Shown in pieces: positions 10,926 to 24,493 of a DNA stretch of 64,000 nucleotides. A model generated the notes under the pieces. The model saw only the letters and a list, made by a program, of their open reading frames with translations, was not told the origin of the DNA and did no database searches. Numbering within the stretch: position 1 is the first letter of the stretch; each line of letters opens with the position of its first letter. The stretch is from Coriaria nepalensis (lineage: Eukaryota > Streptophyta > Magnoliopsida > Cucurbitales > Coriariaceae), in contig CP114497.1 in the NCBI GenBank assembly GCA_027186245.1, positions 689,501-753,500 of the forward strand. Direction: 5' to 3'. The translations under genes and the position numbers were made by a program.

Positions 10926-13098
10926 TCAGTGCCTGGGAAATTTAATCTTGGACTGTGTTTCACGAGAATCACTACAGCGTTTCAGGAAAGAGTCGAGTGT
11001 TTTCTGCTTTGAAGGGCTGCTGCTAATTGTCTGCTTGTTCACCGAGACTTGCAAGCTATTTTCATGGCCATCAAGCATCTGTCCCAAATTTTCTAACTTG
11101 CTCTGAACAACATCCCATATGATGTCATCGACTGTGTCATTTGCTAGCAGATAGTGTATATTGACTGAAGACACCTGGCCAATCCTATGAGCGCGATCTT
11201 CAGCTTGAATTAGATCGCCTGGGGTCCATGAGAGCTCAGCAAAAATAACCGTGCTTGCAGCAGTCAGAGTTAACCCTACACCTCCAGCTTTAATAGATAA
11301 CACAGCTGCTTTGATAGAATCTTTCTCCTGGAAATCTGTAACAAAACCCTGCCTTAACGCTGCGGGAGTAGTGCCATCAATTCTGATGCAACCCACTTTG
11401 TTTTTCTGAAGAAACTGATATATGGAATCAACCATGGGTTGATGGTGTGCAAATATTAGAAACTTGCAGCCTGCCTCAATGACAGTTTCCAAGTAATCTA
11501 GAACTGCCGGGATCTTGGCTTCTGCAGAATCAGTGTATATCTTATTGATGAGATGCTTCTCGGTAAATTTCAGTGATTCTGCCTGCTCCTTCGATGCGCA
11601 AGTCTTAATTTTGCCTTTTACAACCTCCAACTCACAAAATAAGGCATTAATCTTTTTCATGTCCTTCTCGGCCAAATCTAGGAAGACCTGAGAATGAATG
11701 TATAAAATTTCACAAAACACTGAAGGAAGGAACAGTAAAATAATAACTTCAAAAGTTCACAATCAGCAGATATTTCCCATGCTTAAACTAGAAAGACAAA
11801 CTCAAGCGCCAAACCTGTTGTCTACGCTTCACAGGGAGCTCCAAAAGAACATCTTTCTTCAGTCTTCGGATCATTACTGTTGCCTTCATCAAATTATGCA
11901 ATTCATCATGGTTACTTGCGCCTTGATATAGTCCAAAAACTCCACCCTTACAGTATCGGCTTCCATATTCATGGACATTTTTGTACACATCTGGATACAA
12001 GGCTTCCAGCTGCTTAAAGAGTTCAATTGGCCGTGACAAAGCAGGAGTTCCACTGAGCAACATGGCATATCTAGCTTTCTTTATAACTGGTAGGCAAGCA
12101 GTTGTCCTCTTTGCTTGAGCATTCTTCAAAAAGTGTGACTCATCTGCAATCACGACCTTGAAGTCTGACGCCATGAGAATATTACTTAACTTAGGGACCA
12201 CATCATAGGAGATGATGTTGAATAGGCCATCAAGATGAATGGTCCCTTTAGTGTTAGAGGATATTATTGTGAAGCCACTTTTATTTGTTCCACTGTTCTG
12301 GGTCAAGACAACAAGAATATCTGAGGAAGGAATATTAAGCCACTGTTTAATCATTGAAGCCCAGTGTAAGCGCAGGGAAGATGGTGTCAATATAAGAACA
12401 GGCCATGAGTCACGCACACATACAGTAACAGCTATAGCCTGTAAAGTCTTTCCAAGTCCCATTTCATCTGCTAAGAGAGCACGTCCTCCGTGCTGCAAAA
12501 TAAACCTGACACCTTCCCGCTGAAATGGTAAAAGCTTTAATTCAATGTCCATGGGTATCCTGTCATAGTGGTCTCGAAGATCGGGAAGAGATATGGCAGC
12601 AGTAACTGCACGCTGAACCAGTTTATCCAAGTTCTCCAACTCAACCTTGCGACCAACTCTGTCACTGTTTAGAACTTCTTCTGCTGATGACAAAGAAGAT
12701 AATGGAAACATCCACAACCTTTCTTTTGCATTCCATATGACTTTGGGGATCTTACGGAAAGCATCTATTAGTACCTGATCATATGGAAACTTTGCAGCAA
12801 CATCTCCGCTACTGTGAAGAACAAATTTGACAGAAATCTTCGGCAGCTGCTTGGAGCATTCATCTGTGATTTGTTTTGCAGCCACAGTAGCAGGCGATAT
12901 TATAGGACAAGAACCAGATGATGAGGCTTCCACCCTAATAGGAGACTGGTGTTGATTAGAAGTACAAGTGACTGATGCAATAGATATGGATGCTGAAGAA
13001 TCCTTTCGAAGTTGAGCAATTTTCTGTAAAGCCTGTCTTTCAAGAGAATCAAATTCCTCAGCGCTCAAATCCCATTCATCGTCCTCATCTCTTTCCAT
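10926..13098 (-). CDS. CHR18: SNF2-family annealing helicase, CHR18 / SMARCAL1-like
   Basis: Nuclear ATP-dependent DNA annealing helicase of the SMARCAL1 type, which in other organisms rewinds and reverses stalled replication forks. There are two exons: 13098-11815 (428 codons) and 11687-10926 (253 codons plus stop), 681 aa in total, close to Arabidopsis CHR18 (At1g48310). The start chosen is the ATG at 13096-13098 (MERDEDDEWDLS), since the frame upstream has no better ATG. A single HARP-like domain (about residues 88-145, KFPYDQVLIDAFRKIPKVIW) precedes the helicase core. The core shows motif I (ADEMGLGKT), motif II (DESH), motif III (LLSGTPALSRP), and in the second lobe KAGGVGLTLTAAST and the arginine-finger motif QAEDRAHRIGQ. 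No RPA-binding N-terminal extension is obvious. It converges on MMS19. Confidence 0.93.
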
Positions 13099-14873
13099 CT
13101 TCTCTAGGTTCACTAAGTATTAATTCATCCTCTCTCTTCTAGGAAAACCTTTTCTGCCTCCCCATCCCTCTTTCATTTCTGATTCTTGGCCCTGCAAATT
13201 GCAAAAGGTGTTATTGGCACTTTGTTCACTCGATTCAAAGATTTTGAATAAAGGAAGAAGAGAAAGTCATCTACTTATTAGTAATTGAAACCTACAAGTA
13301 AAAAGTTCCAACAGAAACCTTAAAACTTGTTAAGCAATAATATAGAATATTGACACGTGAACCATTACCAAGAACATTCGCATTCTGTGTGAAAAACAAT
13401 TTAAGAGAATGCGACACACTAAATTACAATCAAGCATTTCAAAAATCTTCGACATGACTATTTGGTACTAACCACTAAGAGTCTGTTTTGGAGTTCATAG
13501 GACTTATTAATACTAGTAATATATCCTAGGATAAAGCAAAAAGACTCTCAATAGCATTCACAAATAGAGTTTTGTTCGGAAACCTCCATCAACTAAGAAA
13601 AAAAAAACTCGGCTACCTGATTCATGATTATGTGATTTCCATCTTGAATATCAGTGAACTTTTAAACTCAATCACATAGAGTATAACTCAAACTTAAAAG
13701 ATAAATCTAACGTCTTGTATCAATTACTGACCACTTCTAATTTACAACTAACTTGCTTTCTCTTTCCAGATAAATTATCATACTACCTAAATTCTTCCTT
13801 ACAACAGTCCCTTCTGATACCATTTTCAATACTGTTTCTTAGCTTAAACATGAAAATCTCATGAGATTTCCTTCTTCTTTTTTTTTAACATTTCCGCTTT
13901 AGAATTGCAAGCTTGAGAAAATAACACCAAAATTCACCGATCCTCACTACCATTACAGAAATCTTGACCGAACCGAAATATTATCAGTGGCCATAACTCC
14001 ACTAAAGAATCTTACATAAATACGCACAATCATACTTCACTAAATTAAACATATATACTATGCCACAAAATCGACCAAAAAAGTTCCTAATCATACCGCA
14101 GAACTTCAAATTCGGATGAAAGCCAGTATTGAAGAGACTGTCCTGACCGGAGGATAATCGAAGATAGAACGGCGAAAGGATCCTCAACGAAAATATTTGA
14201 TCGGGACCTATCCTCAATGATCTAAGACCCTAGGGTTGTTTCTTTTTCTTTCGCGCTGATTTTAGGAACCAGCATGTATCATCGTGCAAAACAAGACAAT
14301 CGCAGATCGGAAACATCCCGCGTAAACATTCTTTCCTCTCCGATTGCCGGCAAATTACTCCGTTATGATATATAATCTGGGCTCAGAAAATCATGTAAAG
14401 CCCAGTTATTTGGGCTCAGAGGTCAGAATGATAAAAAGGCCCAATTAAGGCTAAGCTCTGGTGAACAGAACATGGACTGTTTTTAGGCTACTTCTACCCT
14501 AATTACCCCTCTGCTAATATGGACCGTGATGCTTGGTATTAGCATTTGTTAAATTTACTATTTGAAATGCAACAAAAATAAACTATGGTTTTTTTTTATT
14601 TTTTAATATCATTTTCGGGGATATTCGGATTAGTGTTAACATCATTATTAGTCCATTAATTAATACTAATCTTTTTTTTTTCATTAGCAAAACTTCCTTA
14701 GGATTTTATTACATGAACTATATAGGAATCAAAAAGCATAATACATCCTAATAATAAGGTAGCCTGCATCCATCTCCTTTCTATGACTGGAGAATATATG
14801 TATTATAATATAAAAATGACATTTATTGCCACGTCAGTCAGCTTCCTCAGCCTTTTCATGTCCTCCCATTTCA
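13099..14873. other. 5' leader/leader intron of CHR18 and spacer to the AHP gene
   Basis: On the minus strand a pyrimidine tract and GCAATTTGCAG at about 13194-13204 look like the 3' end of a leader intron of CHR18. The donor would lie somewhere near 14.2 kb and is not certain. The rest is AT-rich spacer. No coding sequence is supported; the short frame at 14002-14217 has no family resemblance. Confidence 0.4.
14382..14448 (-). promoter_or_regulatory. Site II (TGGGCY) cluster upstream of CHR18
   Basis: TGGGCT at 14379-14384, GCCCAG near 14401, TGGGCT near 14412 and GGCCCA near 14438 lie within 70 bases. Such TCP-bound elements are typical of plant replication and housekeeping promoters. They sit just upstream of the likely CHR18 transcription start. 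Confidence 0.45.
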
Positions 14874-15964
14874 TCACTTGGGCCGACATGCTGTCTCAGT
14901 GGGCCCAGCTTGTCTTACTTGCTGATTAGGCAGAGAAAAAAATCATTAAGCTCAAGATAAAAAAGGAGATGCATGTTTTGTAATAAAGTGTTTGGATAAT
15001 TTTTCGGATTGTGATGGATTTGGTCTGATAAAATTTACCTGAAAATAAGTTTCAAGCCTTTTCTTGAGTGTTGCATATTCTTTCTTGAGTTGTTGGAATG
15101 TCATCAAGCATCTGTTTATAATCACATTAATGTATCAAAATTACATTAGTTTTCTAACAATAATAAGTAGGAGATTTGTATGTAACAAAGATTATTTCTA
15201 CTTAGATATATGCATGCAAACAAACAAAATCGACGAACCTCTTATGATTACGACGATTTATACGTATAAAATGAAAATGTTTGTAAGTAGCTAGAGATGA
15301 GATTTGGAGAAATTTATACCCTTCCCCACTTCCAGCTTTACAATATTCTCTGAACTGCGTGCACTCAGCTTTCACCTTTTTAGCTCCAATACTGTACCCA
15401 TTCATCACTAATGACAGTCAGATTCGTTGTCTAACTGCAACCAACATTGTATATATACCTCTTAACCTTGTCATTAAGACGTTGTTACCTTGAGCTGCTT
15501 CCTTTGAATTGATGCATGTAGCCGTCCAGCTTGTTGTAATCAAGAGGGCTCTTCTGCCTGCAAAGTGTTGTTATAAGTTTTTTTTTTTAATTTAAGTATA
15601 GTACTATCAGGAGCTAATCTATATGTAACCAAGAACTAAGGGATGAAGAGAATGATGATGATCAAGTACGTACAGTGCCTGCTCGATGTTAAGAAGCAGT
15701 CTAGATGAATCCCTATAGTACAATGTAACAACTTCCTCCACGAAGTTAGGGTTGGCATCATCTTGCAGCTCTTCTAACTGGACAAACTGTTCATCAAGAA
15801 ATCCCTACAGAAAATGCATGCATGCCCAGTATATGTATTACTTTCAACAACGAGTTCATGGTTAGTCTATATAAAAATGGCGGCAACTGGGAAGTGTACG
15901 TTACCTGATCAAAGAGAGATTGTCTCATGGTAGCAAGCTGCCTCGAGAGCTGGTTTCTCTCCAT
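14874..15964 (-). CDS. AHP4: Histidine-containing phosphotransfer protein, AHP4 type
   Basis: HPt protein that relays phosphate from cytokinin-type hybrid histidine kinases to response regulators. I assemble six exons: 15964-15905, 15804-15674, 15557-15489, 15391-15320, 15111-15039 and 14921-14874, 453 nt and 150 aa. Key blocks are SLFDQGFLDEQF, ELQDDANPNFVEEVVTLYY, MHQFKGSSSSIGAKKVK and KAECTQFREYCKAGSGEGC, then FQQLKKEYATLKKRLETYFQ. The phosphorylatable histidine is present in MHQFKGSS, so this is not an AHP6-like pseudo-HPt. The last exon encodes RQAGP..TA.RPK and a TGA at 14874-14876, matching the AHP4 C-terminus. If the intron after exon 5 were retained, the frame would instead run on for 28 codons. 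A TATA box lies about 135 bases upstream of the start. Confidence 0.92.
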
Positions 15965-16097
15965 TTTCAGAGAAGATGAACTAAGTAAGAGAGGTGGTGA
16001 AAGAGATGAAGAGACAGAAAAACAAGTGAGAAGGGATAGTAGGTTGAAGGTAGGTCGGTGGCGAGGTGATGTAGAGTTATGGGTACAAGGGGAAGAG

Positions 16098-16105
16098 TAT
16101 ATATA
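16098..16105 (-). promoter_or_regulatory. TATA box of the AHP4-type gene
   Basis: TATATATA in the context CTATATATACTC on the minus strand, 134 bases upstream of the AHP start codon. This is consistent with a leader of about 100 bases. Confidence 0.55.
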
Positions 16106-19100
16106 GATTATAGTGGGTGGGTGGGATATTGGGAAAAGAGTAGGTACTGTAAGTGAGAAGTTAGCAGCTACAAAAAGGAAGCAGGCCAATGTATGTGGAC
16201 CAGTTACTGCAAATGCATAAGGGATCATACCTCATCCGTTGATATTTTAACGGGGCAGATTTTGAGCATCTAAAGATATTGCTGATCAGAATACCGTACC
16301 ATATTAAAAATACAACTTCTACAAATAATAAGAAAAATAGATCATTCAATTTATATTGAAGTATTATTCATGAATCATAAATTAAGTATATGTTATGTTA
16401 TAATATCTTTTATTCATATGTTTATTTATTTATTTTTTTAATTTTTTTTTCAATTTATGATCAAGCTAGCTATAAATGCATGTGTATTATTCCTATATGA
16501 TCAAGTTAACTATATCTACCTTTTTAAAGAAATGAAAAAAATCGGCTTTTGATGTACACAAAAGTGACCTAATATTCTAAGAGAACGCTGGAAAAAGATG
16601 AAACCAACCTGATTTATGACATATTTAATCTTCGTAATCAGAATGTTTGGTCTATGATACCGAACATATTTACGATGAATCGATTTATTTTAGTTATATA
16701 TAATTAAATAGTCAAAACCGTATCGATTCATTTATTAACCGAAAGAAAAATGGGAAAAAAAACTGATAAACCTCTTTGAGGGAGGGACCTCCGATACAAG
16801 TCTAAGCTCAATCTGGCAATTCTAAATGATAAAGCTTCGTTGCAATTCAACTGTCTATTTATAGAAGATAACTAATTGAATCAATTAATTAGGCTAAGTA
16901 ACTAACACTAACAGCCTTCTATTAGTTAAACAGATAAACAAAAAGCTACACGTCAGGTTCTCGGTTCGTGACTTTATTAAACCCTAATCCTCCTATCCAT
17001 ATTAGAATGGGAGAGATGATATTGTCCGTTACCTTACTAGCCCCAGTTGTACCCGTTACAATCCATCCCTCATTAAAGTTTCGTTACAATTCAATTTCAT
17101 ACTATTACATCATATAAAATACATTATATTATTATTATATATAATTGAAATATATTACTATATCATATTTTTAACTAAGTGAAAAGATTAACATACTATA
17201 TAATATATATAAACAAAGCTCTGATATTCCTAGTTAACTCCTTAACACGTAGCTAGTACGTATGTTATATATTGAGACATTAATATTATTCCCATCAAAA
17301 TAAAGAACTGCTTCATTCAAATAAGAACTACTTCTGCATGATCAACGTATCATGTCTCTCTCTCTCCCTCTAAAGCTATGATCGATATATTCCAGCTGTT
17401 TTTTTTCATGTTTCTGAAGAGACACCATGACAAGCCAGCCAAGCATTACTAGATCATATTCCAAGAAGTGCTACAAGCTTAGAACTCTTTGCTATATATA
17501 TATATATATAGTACTAATTCTAATTCGTGACAAGATAAGTAATTAGGGTTTATTTTTTAGTTGAGTGCATGGAGAATCACTAATTAGTAGGAGCAGGAAA
17601 TTAATCAGCAACAGGGAGGAGAATCGAACGTTGTGATTAATAATCAGTGACCTGATTACGAAATTATGAGGTAATTAAGTACAGATTAATATTGACAAAA
17701 GGAAAAAGGAAAATTAATCCACTAAATAATGATTGTTTTTTCTCTTTTCTTTTTTTCGGACAAACACTAAGTAATGATTGTTGACACGTGAACTTTCTGT
17801 AGCGGCTAGAACGCAAAGTCATTGTTATGTCTTTTCCTAGTGAGTGCAGGATCTAGTGAAACCTGTTGAAAGAAAGAAACAAAGTTAATTAAGTCTTACC
17901 AAACACTAGGGTTTATTTGAATTAGAAATAGAGAAATTCTTTCTTAGATCTGTATTTGCTTTCGTATAGAATAATCAATCTCAATCGTATATGAATCGTT
18001 TGATATAAACACGACTGATCTAATAAATTTTCACAAATGTCTGTTTGTTAAACCAATACAATGTCAAGATTCAAATAATCGAAACAAAAAACATCATTTT
18101 GAGATACACGTTAGGTAGATTAATATATACCTCTATCTCTTTACATGTAAGAGAAGCTGCTCAATAGGGATTGATCGATTCTTCCTTTATTCCCTCTGCC
18201 ACGCCCCAAAAGATCAAATAGGGAAGGGGAGGGAGATCGAATTGTATAATTGCATGGAAAGAGGTAAGATTTTACGGTCCCAATCCCATACACTTTTGCA
18301 TATAAATTTGTGGCAAAACGAGTGGTCACATCCTGTCCTTTGTTATAAAGCTATACCTATACATGTTAATGTTAATGTGGGGACAAGATTGGGTGGGATG
18401 CATGGAAAAGGGATCAGAATACGTATAATATAATATATTGGATTGTGTGTTATACGGGTTTTCTTTTTGATAAAATATTCGGTAAAATTTATCGGTAATA
18501 TTATATTATAAATAAAAAAAAATATTAACTGTTATAATAATATCATATCAATTTATTTAATAAATTTAAATAATTATATTAATTATTTTATTTTTTTAAA
18601 AAAATAATAATAAATTATATTAAACTAAATTACATAGAATATTTACTTTATTTTCTTATGTTTTAATTTTTTTCCCCCCTTAATAGGGGCTTCTTCTTCT
18701 GAATTATGATTCTTTCTTTCCCCGTCACCTTCACTTCACTCTTTCCAGTCATGTTGATAAGAATCCCACTTTTGGACAACACTAGCTAGAGCCATAGTAG
18801 AAGCTACCTAGCTACTATTGTATCAAATCCTTTTATGTATTACTCTATTACATCACCTTGAATTCAACCGGTTAGAAAGAGATATAATATATGTTAATGA
18901 TGTTTATGATTATAATAAAATTTGATTTATTATATGATTATAAGCTCTTTTGTGGATTTATACATGAAACAATATTTGATTTATAGTCATACGCTTTTAT
19001 ACGATTCGCAAGAATTATAGGTTGTCTCGGTTAGGTAGAAAACCAAGTCTACGTATTATGCTTCGGGTGGCCTTTCTGGCCAAGGTATATCATATCATAA

Positions 19101-19592
19101 CACGTAGGAAAGAGATAATATCTAGCTACCCACTTGAAGGGAGATTTTCCTGATTTATTGGATATATATGTACACGTGTATGATATCTAGAGTCAAAATA
19201 TGTGAATCACTGACTACATCGTCGTAGTATGTATCTAGACATATAAGTAAGCCGATTACATCTATATATCTATGTCATGTTCATAGATTCTTACCTATAG
19301 ATAATATCTTCAAAGTCGTTTTTTAAATAGTTTGAACTTTAAAATAATCGATAATCTAAACAAGCTTAATGAAAAAAAAAAAAGCGTGCATAGTTAATTA
19401 ATCATGAAGTAAGTGGATTGTTAATGCATGCATGGATTCAGTGGCAAGAAAAAAAGACAGAACATGCGATGGGTTGGAAGGATGCTATACATTGTCCTAA
19501 AGAACTAGGGTTTCTTATAAAGGTTGCCACGTATACGTGATTAACGAATGAGTTGCTTGGATTGAACCATGTCGAAAAGATAAATATCTCCC

Positions 19593-19594
<2 letters not shown>

Positions 19595-19625
<31 letters not shown>
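19595..19625. repeat. (TA)n microsatellite
   Basis: About 15 TA units in a row, in the spacer between the AHP and MYB genes. Confidence 0.9.
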
Positions 19626-19628
<3 letters not shown>

Positions 19629-20783
19629 CTCCCCCTATCCAGCTCTCATGTTATCGGGAATCTGCTCCCATGCGCGTATCTATACGCAACACAATCACAC
19701 ACCCGCAATAATCAGCACCTGATTGATCCTGATGATCAGTGATCTTTTTTTATATGCAGATATTCCTTTCCTTTTCAGCATCTATTCTGCTCATCCCCTC
19801 GGTAAGAATTTCAGCTTGCTTCTCACACATTATTGATTGAAAGTAGCATCCTGGCCCACTTCACATTATTGAAACACCTCACTTATATATATATATGCAT
19901 ATGTATATAACATGTTAATCAATTCCTCGTAGGAAAACAAAGAAGTATTACAAACACAAGAACCCAACTGCAAGTTAAAAAGTAAAACAATCTAATCATA
20001 CGTACATGTCTGTGTCTTCAGTTTTCCATAGGCACGATAATATATCTGTCTGTTGCATAAATCATGATTCGAATGGTAAGTTTGTAATGTACGTGGAGGA
20101 GGACCAGTGATACGTTCGGAACTGCAGCTTAGATTAAACTCCAGTTTACAAATTACTGTTCATAAAAGTTCAAGCCCAAACTCAGTGGAACACAAAAACT
20201 CACTTCTATCGTTGTGTACAGATTCAGATTCTATTGCCTTTAGTTCTCAAATCTATTCGATTGAACCACCATGGATACGTACGATGCATCGGAGATATTT
20301 GTTGTTTTAATACCACGTCACCAGTTCGGATCATTGTTACCGACGTGTCGCTAAGCATCCCAGACATAATGAGATCACTGGAACATAAGTCGACATGCCG
20401 ATTCCCTACATATGTATGTTTTTGGCTGATAGATGTCGTTTCCAGAACATAGGAAAGGTAATGGTTGATAGGATAGGTGTCGGTCACAGTGTTCTGATAG
20501 AGGTTCCCCATTGACAAATACCAGGAAACTTGTACGAGGAAGACAGGTGTACAAATACATAATCTAAAGTTAATCTAATTTGGTTTCCTTGAAACAATTC
20601 AATTATTTCAACATCAGTTTACAATGAGAAAGAATAGGAGGTAATCATCTCAAAGAACTTGTTCTAACCTACACATTACAAGAACATGAGCATATAACAA
20701 CCATATTACTAAGGAAACCAACTATAAGTTAAGAGAATTCTAATTTACACAGAAAATTTATATTTAAAAAAAAAAAAAAAGAG

Positions 20784-20784
20784 C

Positions 20785-20812
<28 letters not shown>
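20784..20812. repeat. (GA)n microsatellite preceded by an A run
   Basis: An A run, then GAGC and a long GA series, just 3' of the MYB gene stop codon. It is probably within its 3' untranslated region. Confidence 0.9.
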
Positions 20813-20815
<3 letters not shown>

Positions 20816-20837
20816 GAAAGATAGCTCCCCCTTCATT

Positions 20838-23202
20838 TCACAATGCTTGGATTGCACTACTCTTGCCATTGCTCAACTCGGAACTACCAACTGGTACATT
20901 TGGCTGAAATGCAGACTGCCTAGAAGGCTGTCCTATCAATTTCAGAGACAGAGGAGAAGGCTCTCTGTCGCTTCTTTTAGTCTCGCCCAGAGTGAGCTGG
21001 GACATGCCTACTAGTTCATCAACAATAACCCGTTCTGTTGGAAGGAGTGGAATTGGCTTCAGGACTTGGTGATGAGATGTCTCTGTTACCTTATCCTCTT
21101 CAATTGGGACTCCCGTGGGCGCCCATATCGGGAAAGGAATGGGAATGTAAGCAGGGTAGAATCTTGGAAGCATCGGCGGGAGAGCAGAAGATCCCATCAT
21201 AAGTTCAACGGGTGGATCAGGTTCTGTAATGTTCTCTTGATCTGTACTTTCCATGGGTTCAAAGTCTGAGTTGAGAGAGAGATTCAAAGAAGGTAGCGAC
21301 TCTGACCTAACCATCCGTCTTGGCGGAGGTGTAACTAGGACCTTGTCTTCTGGCACAGGTGGTGGATCATTGGCCTGACAATACATACAATAAAAATGTC
21401 AACTTGCGTTACTTATTAGCTTGTCATGAAGATTTCATTAATATGTATTTCAATCTCATGAGAGTGAAAAGCTACTTTTCATGCTGCAATACAACCAGAA
21501 ATGAGTGATGCTTTAATTTGAGTGATATTCTCAAAAGTATGCAAGAGCAGGAAAAAAGAGAGAAGAAAAAAAAAAAAAGGGGGACAAACCACATCAGGAG
21601 ACATGTCGAAAAGGCTTGACCTTCTCTTTCTTCGGCCAGCATTACTCTGCCGAATAAAGTACTTCTGGGCATGGCTTGCTACTTGGGTTGGAGTTCTTGA
21701 TACTACGTAATTTCGTGCGATCCCTCTCCAATCTCCTTTCCCCATCTTCTGGAGACCAAGTAAGAATAGACGATGCTCATCCTCTGTCCATGGAACACCT
21801 GAATTAAGCAACTTCAGATTAGAAGAAGACCAATGACATTTGAAGATATTAAATGGAATGCATATTTTCCTTGATATTTCAAAGGACATTCCCTGCTCTA
21901 GGAAGACACATTTTACATCAAACTAAAATACGAGGTTCAAAAAGTTCTGGCTAATCACAGTTGCTATGACTCTGAACCTCATAAACTTTGCCATAGCAAG
22001 CATATGCGCATAAAGAATAATCCAGTGCAACACTCAAAACTTAGAGCCAAACTGCTGCCACTTGTTAGATGTGATATCATGTTAACATTCTGTTTATATT
22101 ATGAAGTATCTTTCACGGACAGCATGTTTTCAAAATGGAATCCATAACGTATACATTTTTATAGAATGAGGAAACATGCACTTCTAAGAAGCCTAGAGCA
22201 TGCTCAGATGGCCTGCTCTTCCATCAGATTGCACTCAACAGTAAGCTCACAGCATTAGAGAATTCTAAAGTCAATCTCGAGTCACTAGGTATGGAATTTC
22301 CAAGTTTCAGATGCATATATAACGCACTATACAAGAAGAAACAACTAATCAACTAAACCGGTACCAGATAGAGAAATTAGCAATCCACGTACGCAACTTG
22401 ACCAACACCTTAAGACACGAAAACGAACCCATAACAGCAGTTATGATCATTGGCTGATCAGATAAGACTTTTCTTTAAAAATATCTGACTTTATCGACCA
22501 GACAAATACTGCATGAGGAAATAAACCCAATACATGAAAACCATTTCCAACAGAGAACTTTTCCAGAAAAACGTCGACAATAACAAAACAGATATTTGAA
22601 TTGATTTTAATGTAGAAGAAAGTGATAAAGTATGAAATGAGGGATTATTCACATCCACTTCAAGTCTTCATCCACCTAAGATGGCAACTCAGGATATTCC
22701 GAAAATCAAATTCAGATAGAATGAATAATGAAAAAAGAGTGATTAATTATATACAAAATAAATCAAATCAATGTTCGAATTTGAATATGACCTCAACTAA
22801 ATCTCGAGAAATAAGATCCGATTTTCGAGACTTATAGATGACATTCCAAGACGGAGGAAAGAAAAGGTTCATGAGAATCTGGTTAAAATTGAATCAATAG
22901 CGATCACCTTTCTTTCTCTCGCTGTGGCGATTGGAGGAGTATAATGCATGGGTCGGGTCATCCGACGCGTAACCGTCGGATTCATGAACCGGGTCAGTGG
23001 AAGGTGAGTCAGGATTAGGAGAAGCTGCGGCGGATGACGATGAGCTATGGAAGTGCGAAGACAGATTCCCCATACTCGCACTCTTCTTAATGATTGGGCC
23101 ATCGCTGAACCTCACGCCGAAGATCTTCACCCCACCGCCGCGTGAGGGACAGGTGCGCGAGTTGTGGCCGTTGTTACTGCAGTGAGAGCACCGCCGAGTC
23201 AT
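20838..23202 (-). CDS. Zinc-knuckle, SHAQKYF-class single-MYB transcription factor (KUA1/MYBS3-like)
   Basis: Nuclear R1-type MYB of the I-box/TATCCA-binding group. There are three exons: 23202-22908, 21798-21590 and 21374-20838, 346 aa. The N-terminus [18 protein letters not shown] is a CX2CX4HX4C zinc knuckle, followed by the group motif [10 protein letters not shown] and KSASMGNL. Exon 2 carries the MYB repeat ([20 protein letters not shown] to [17 protein letters not shown]) and the basic tail [11 protein letters not shown]. Exon 3 contains [11 protein letters not shown], an LxLxL (EAR-like) motif expected of repressors, then a proline-rich stretch and [14 protein letters not shown]. It ends in [19 protein letters not shown]. 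Related Arabidopsis proteins repress peroxidase genes and control cell size and senescence. The Arabidopsis one-to-one ortholog is not decided by eye. Confidence 0.92.
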
Positions 23203-24459
23203 TCCGATTGCTTAACTCGGCTGAGTCACCCGCCTCCGAATCAGAGACTGTGTATATGAAGTTATGAACCAGAGCGAGCCAAAGAGAGGGAAAACAGAGA
23301 ACGGGGTCGTTGCAAATGAAGGGGGATTATCTAAGATTATGCGTAATCCAAGAAAATTTTACTTTCGGTTAAAATAAAAAAAAAATTAATAATAAAATAA
23401 AAAAAAAAGCAAAACGCGGTGATTCGTTGTCTTTGACTTTATTGAGATGACGGTTTTATCCTTTGTTTTCTGCTTGTCTTAAATAGTTTACTATTTCCCG
23501 ATGACCAAAATACCCCTCGCATGAAATGAAAGATAAAAAAACATATCTTAAGTTAACACATTGAATAATTAGAGATTAACGATAAAGATTGTGACATTAA
23601 GGTCAAGCTGTAAGACTGTACCAGATCCCAAGCTGATGAACCGAAACAGCCATTACATGTATTACACGTGTCCTTATGGCCCACGTAAGTATGAATGGAT
23701 GAAAACAGGTCGGTGAATGAGAATCTACCACCGTACACGTGTCCCGATTAATTAAATCTAATCTTATTAATTTTTGTTTAATGTAATTTGCTTATCCAAT
23801 AATTTGAATGATTAAGTCTTAAGTAACATAATGATTTTGTATTCATATAAAGAATCAACAAACCACGACGACAATCATGTTTGGATACATTTGTGGACCA
23901 ACGATTAGGAAAAAGAACAAAGTGATTGGTTTGTACGGACACGTGAGAGCAGGAGGTAAGGTATTAATGGCTTTGGATTTTCCACGTGGCAAAACATGGT
24001 TTTAAAGCGCAACTGCGGAATCTAGGTTTTGAAATATATATATTTTACTACAGAACACAAGGCGTTGACCTGCACGAAAACATTAAATTAAATTATTAAC
24101 GAATAAATATATAATTAAATATATTATCCAGAAAAATAAGAATTCCTGCATGTAAATTTATTTATTTATGAGATATTTATGCTTTTTAAATATAATTAAT
24201 TAAATATTAATAATTAAATTAGTCGAATTAGTCTCGATAATTTTTAAATGATAAAAAAAGAAAAAAAAAATATTTATCTAATTACAAACTACTATTTTAG
24301 GTCAATGAAGAAAATGATAGAGAGATTGATTATGTAATATCTAAACAGTATAAATCCCTTGAATCTAGTCGGTAGTGCGCCCTCTTGTCCAAGCATATTT
24401 ATTTTGTTTCTTTTAAGACAAAAAAAAATAAAGCGATGTATATGATTGAGAGATTAAAA

Positions 24460-24493
<34 letters not shown>

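Larger units (their letters stand above)
16106..20837. other. Gene-poor AT-rich spacer
   Basis: About 4.7 kb without a supportable gene. Two nearly identical 15-mers (TTCGTTGCAATTCAA near 16837, TTCGTTACAATTCAA near 17081) bracket a stretch with a TATA-like CTATTTATAG, which could be a decayed LTR, but no clear ends are visible. Short frames near 18141-18433 and 20107-20560 lack any family resemblance. Promoter elements of the AHP gene probably extend to about 17 kb, and the 3' end of the MYB gene transcript reaches into the last few hundred bases. Confidence 0.5.

Noticed and set aside
12239..12523. 94-codon plus-strand frame inside CHR18
   Set aside because: Antisense shadow of the SNF2 helicase core.
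16740..17110. Possible solo LTR (near-repeated TTCGTTRCAATTCAA, CTATTTATAG)
   Set aside because: No TG…CA ends, target-site duplication or second LTR copy could be recognised.
17345..17440. Possible miRNA-like foldback (CATGTCTCTCTC versus GAAGAGACACCATG)
   Set aside because: The arms pair poorly over fewer than 16 bases and match no known plant microRNA.
20107..20560. Overlapping frames of 60-97 codons on both strands
   Set aside because: They contradict each other, show no splice context and resemble no family. This is ordinary chance open frames in a spacer.
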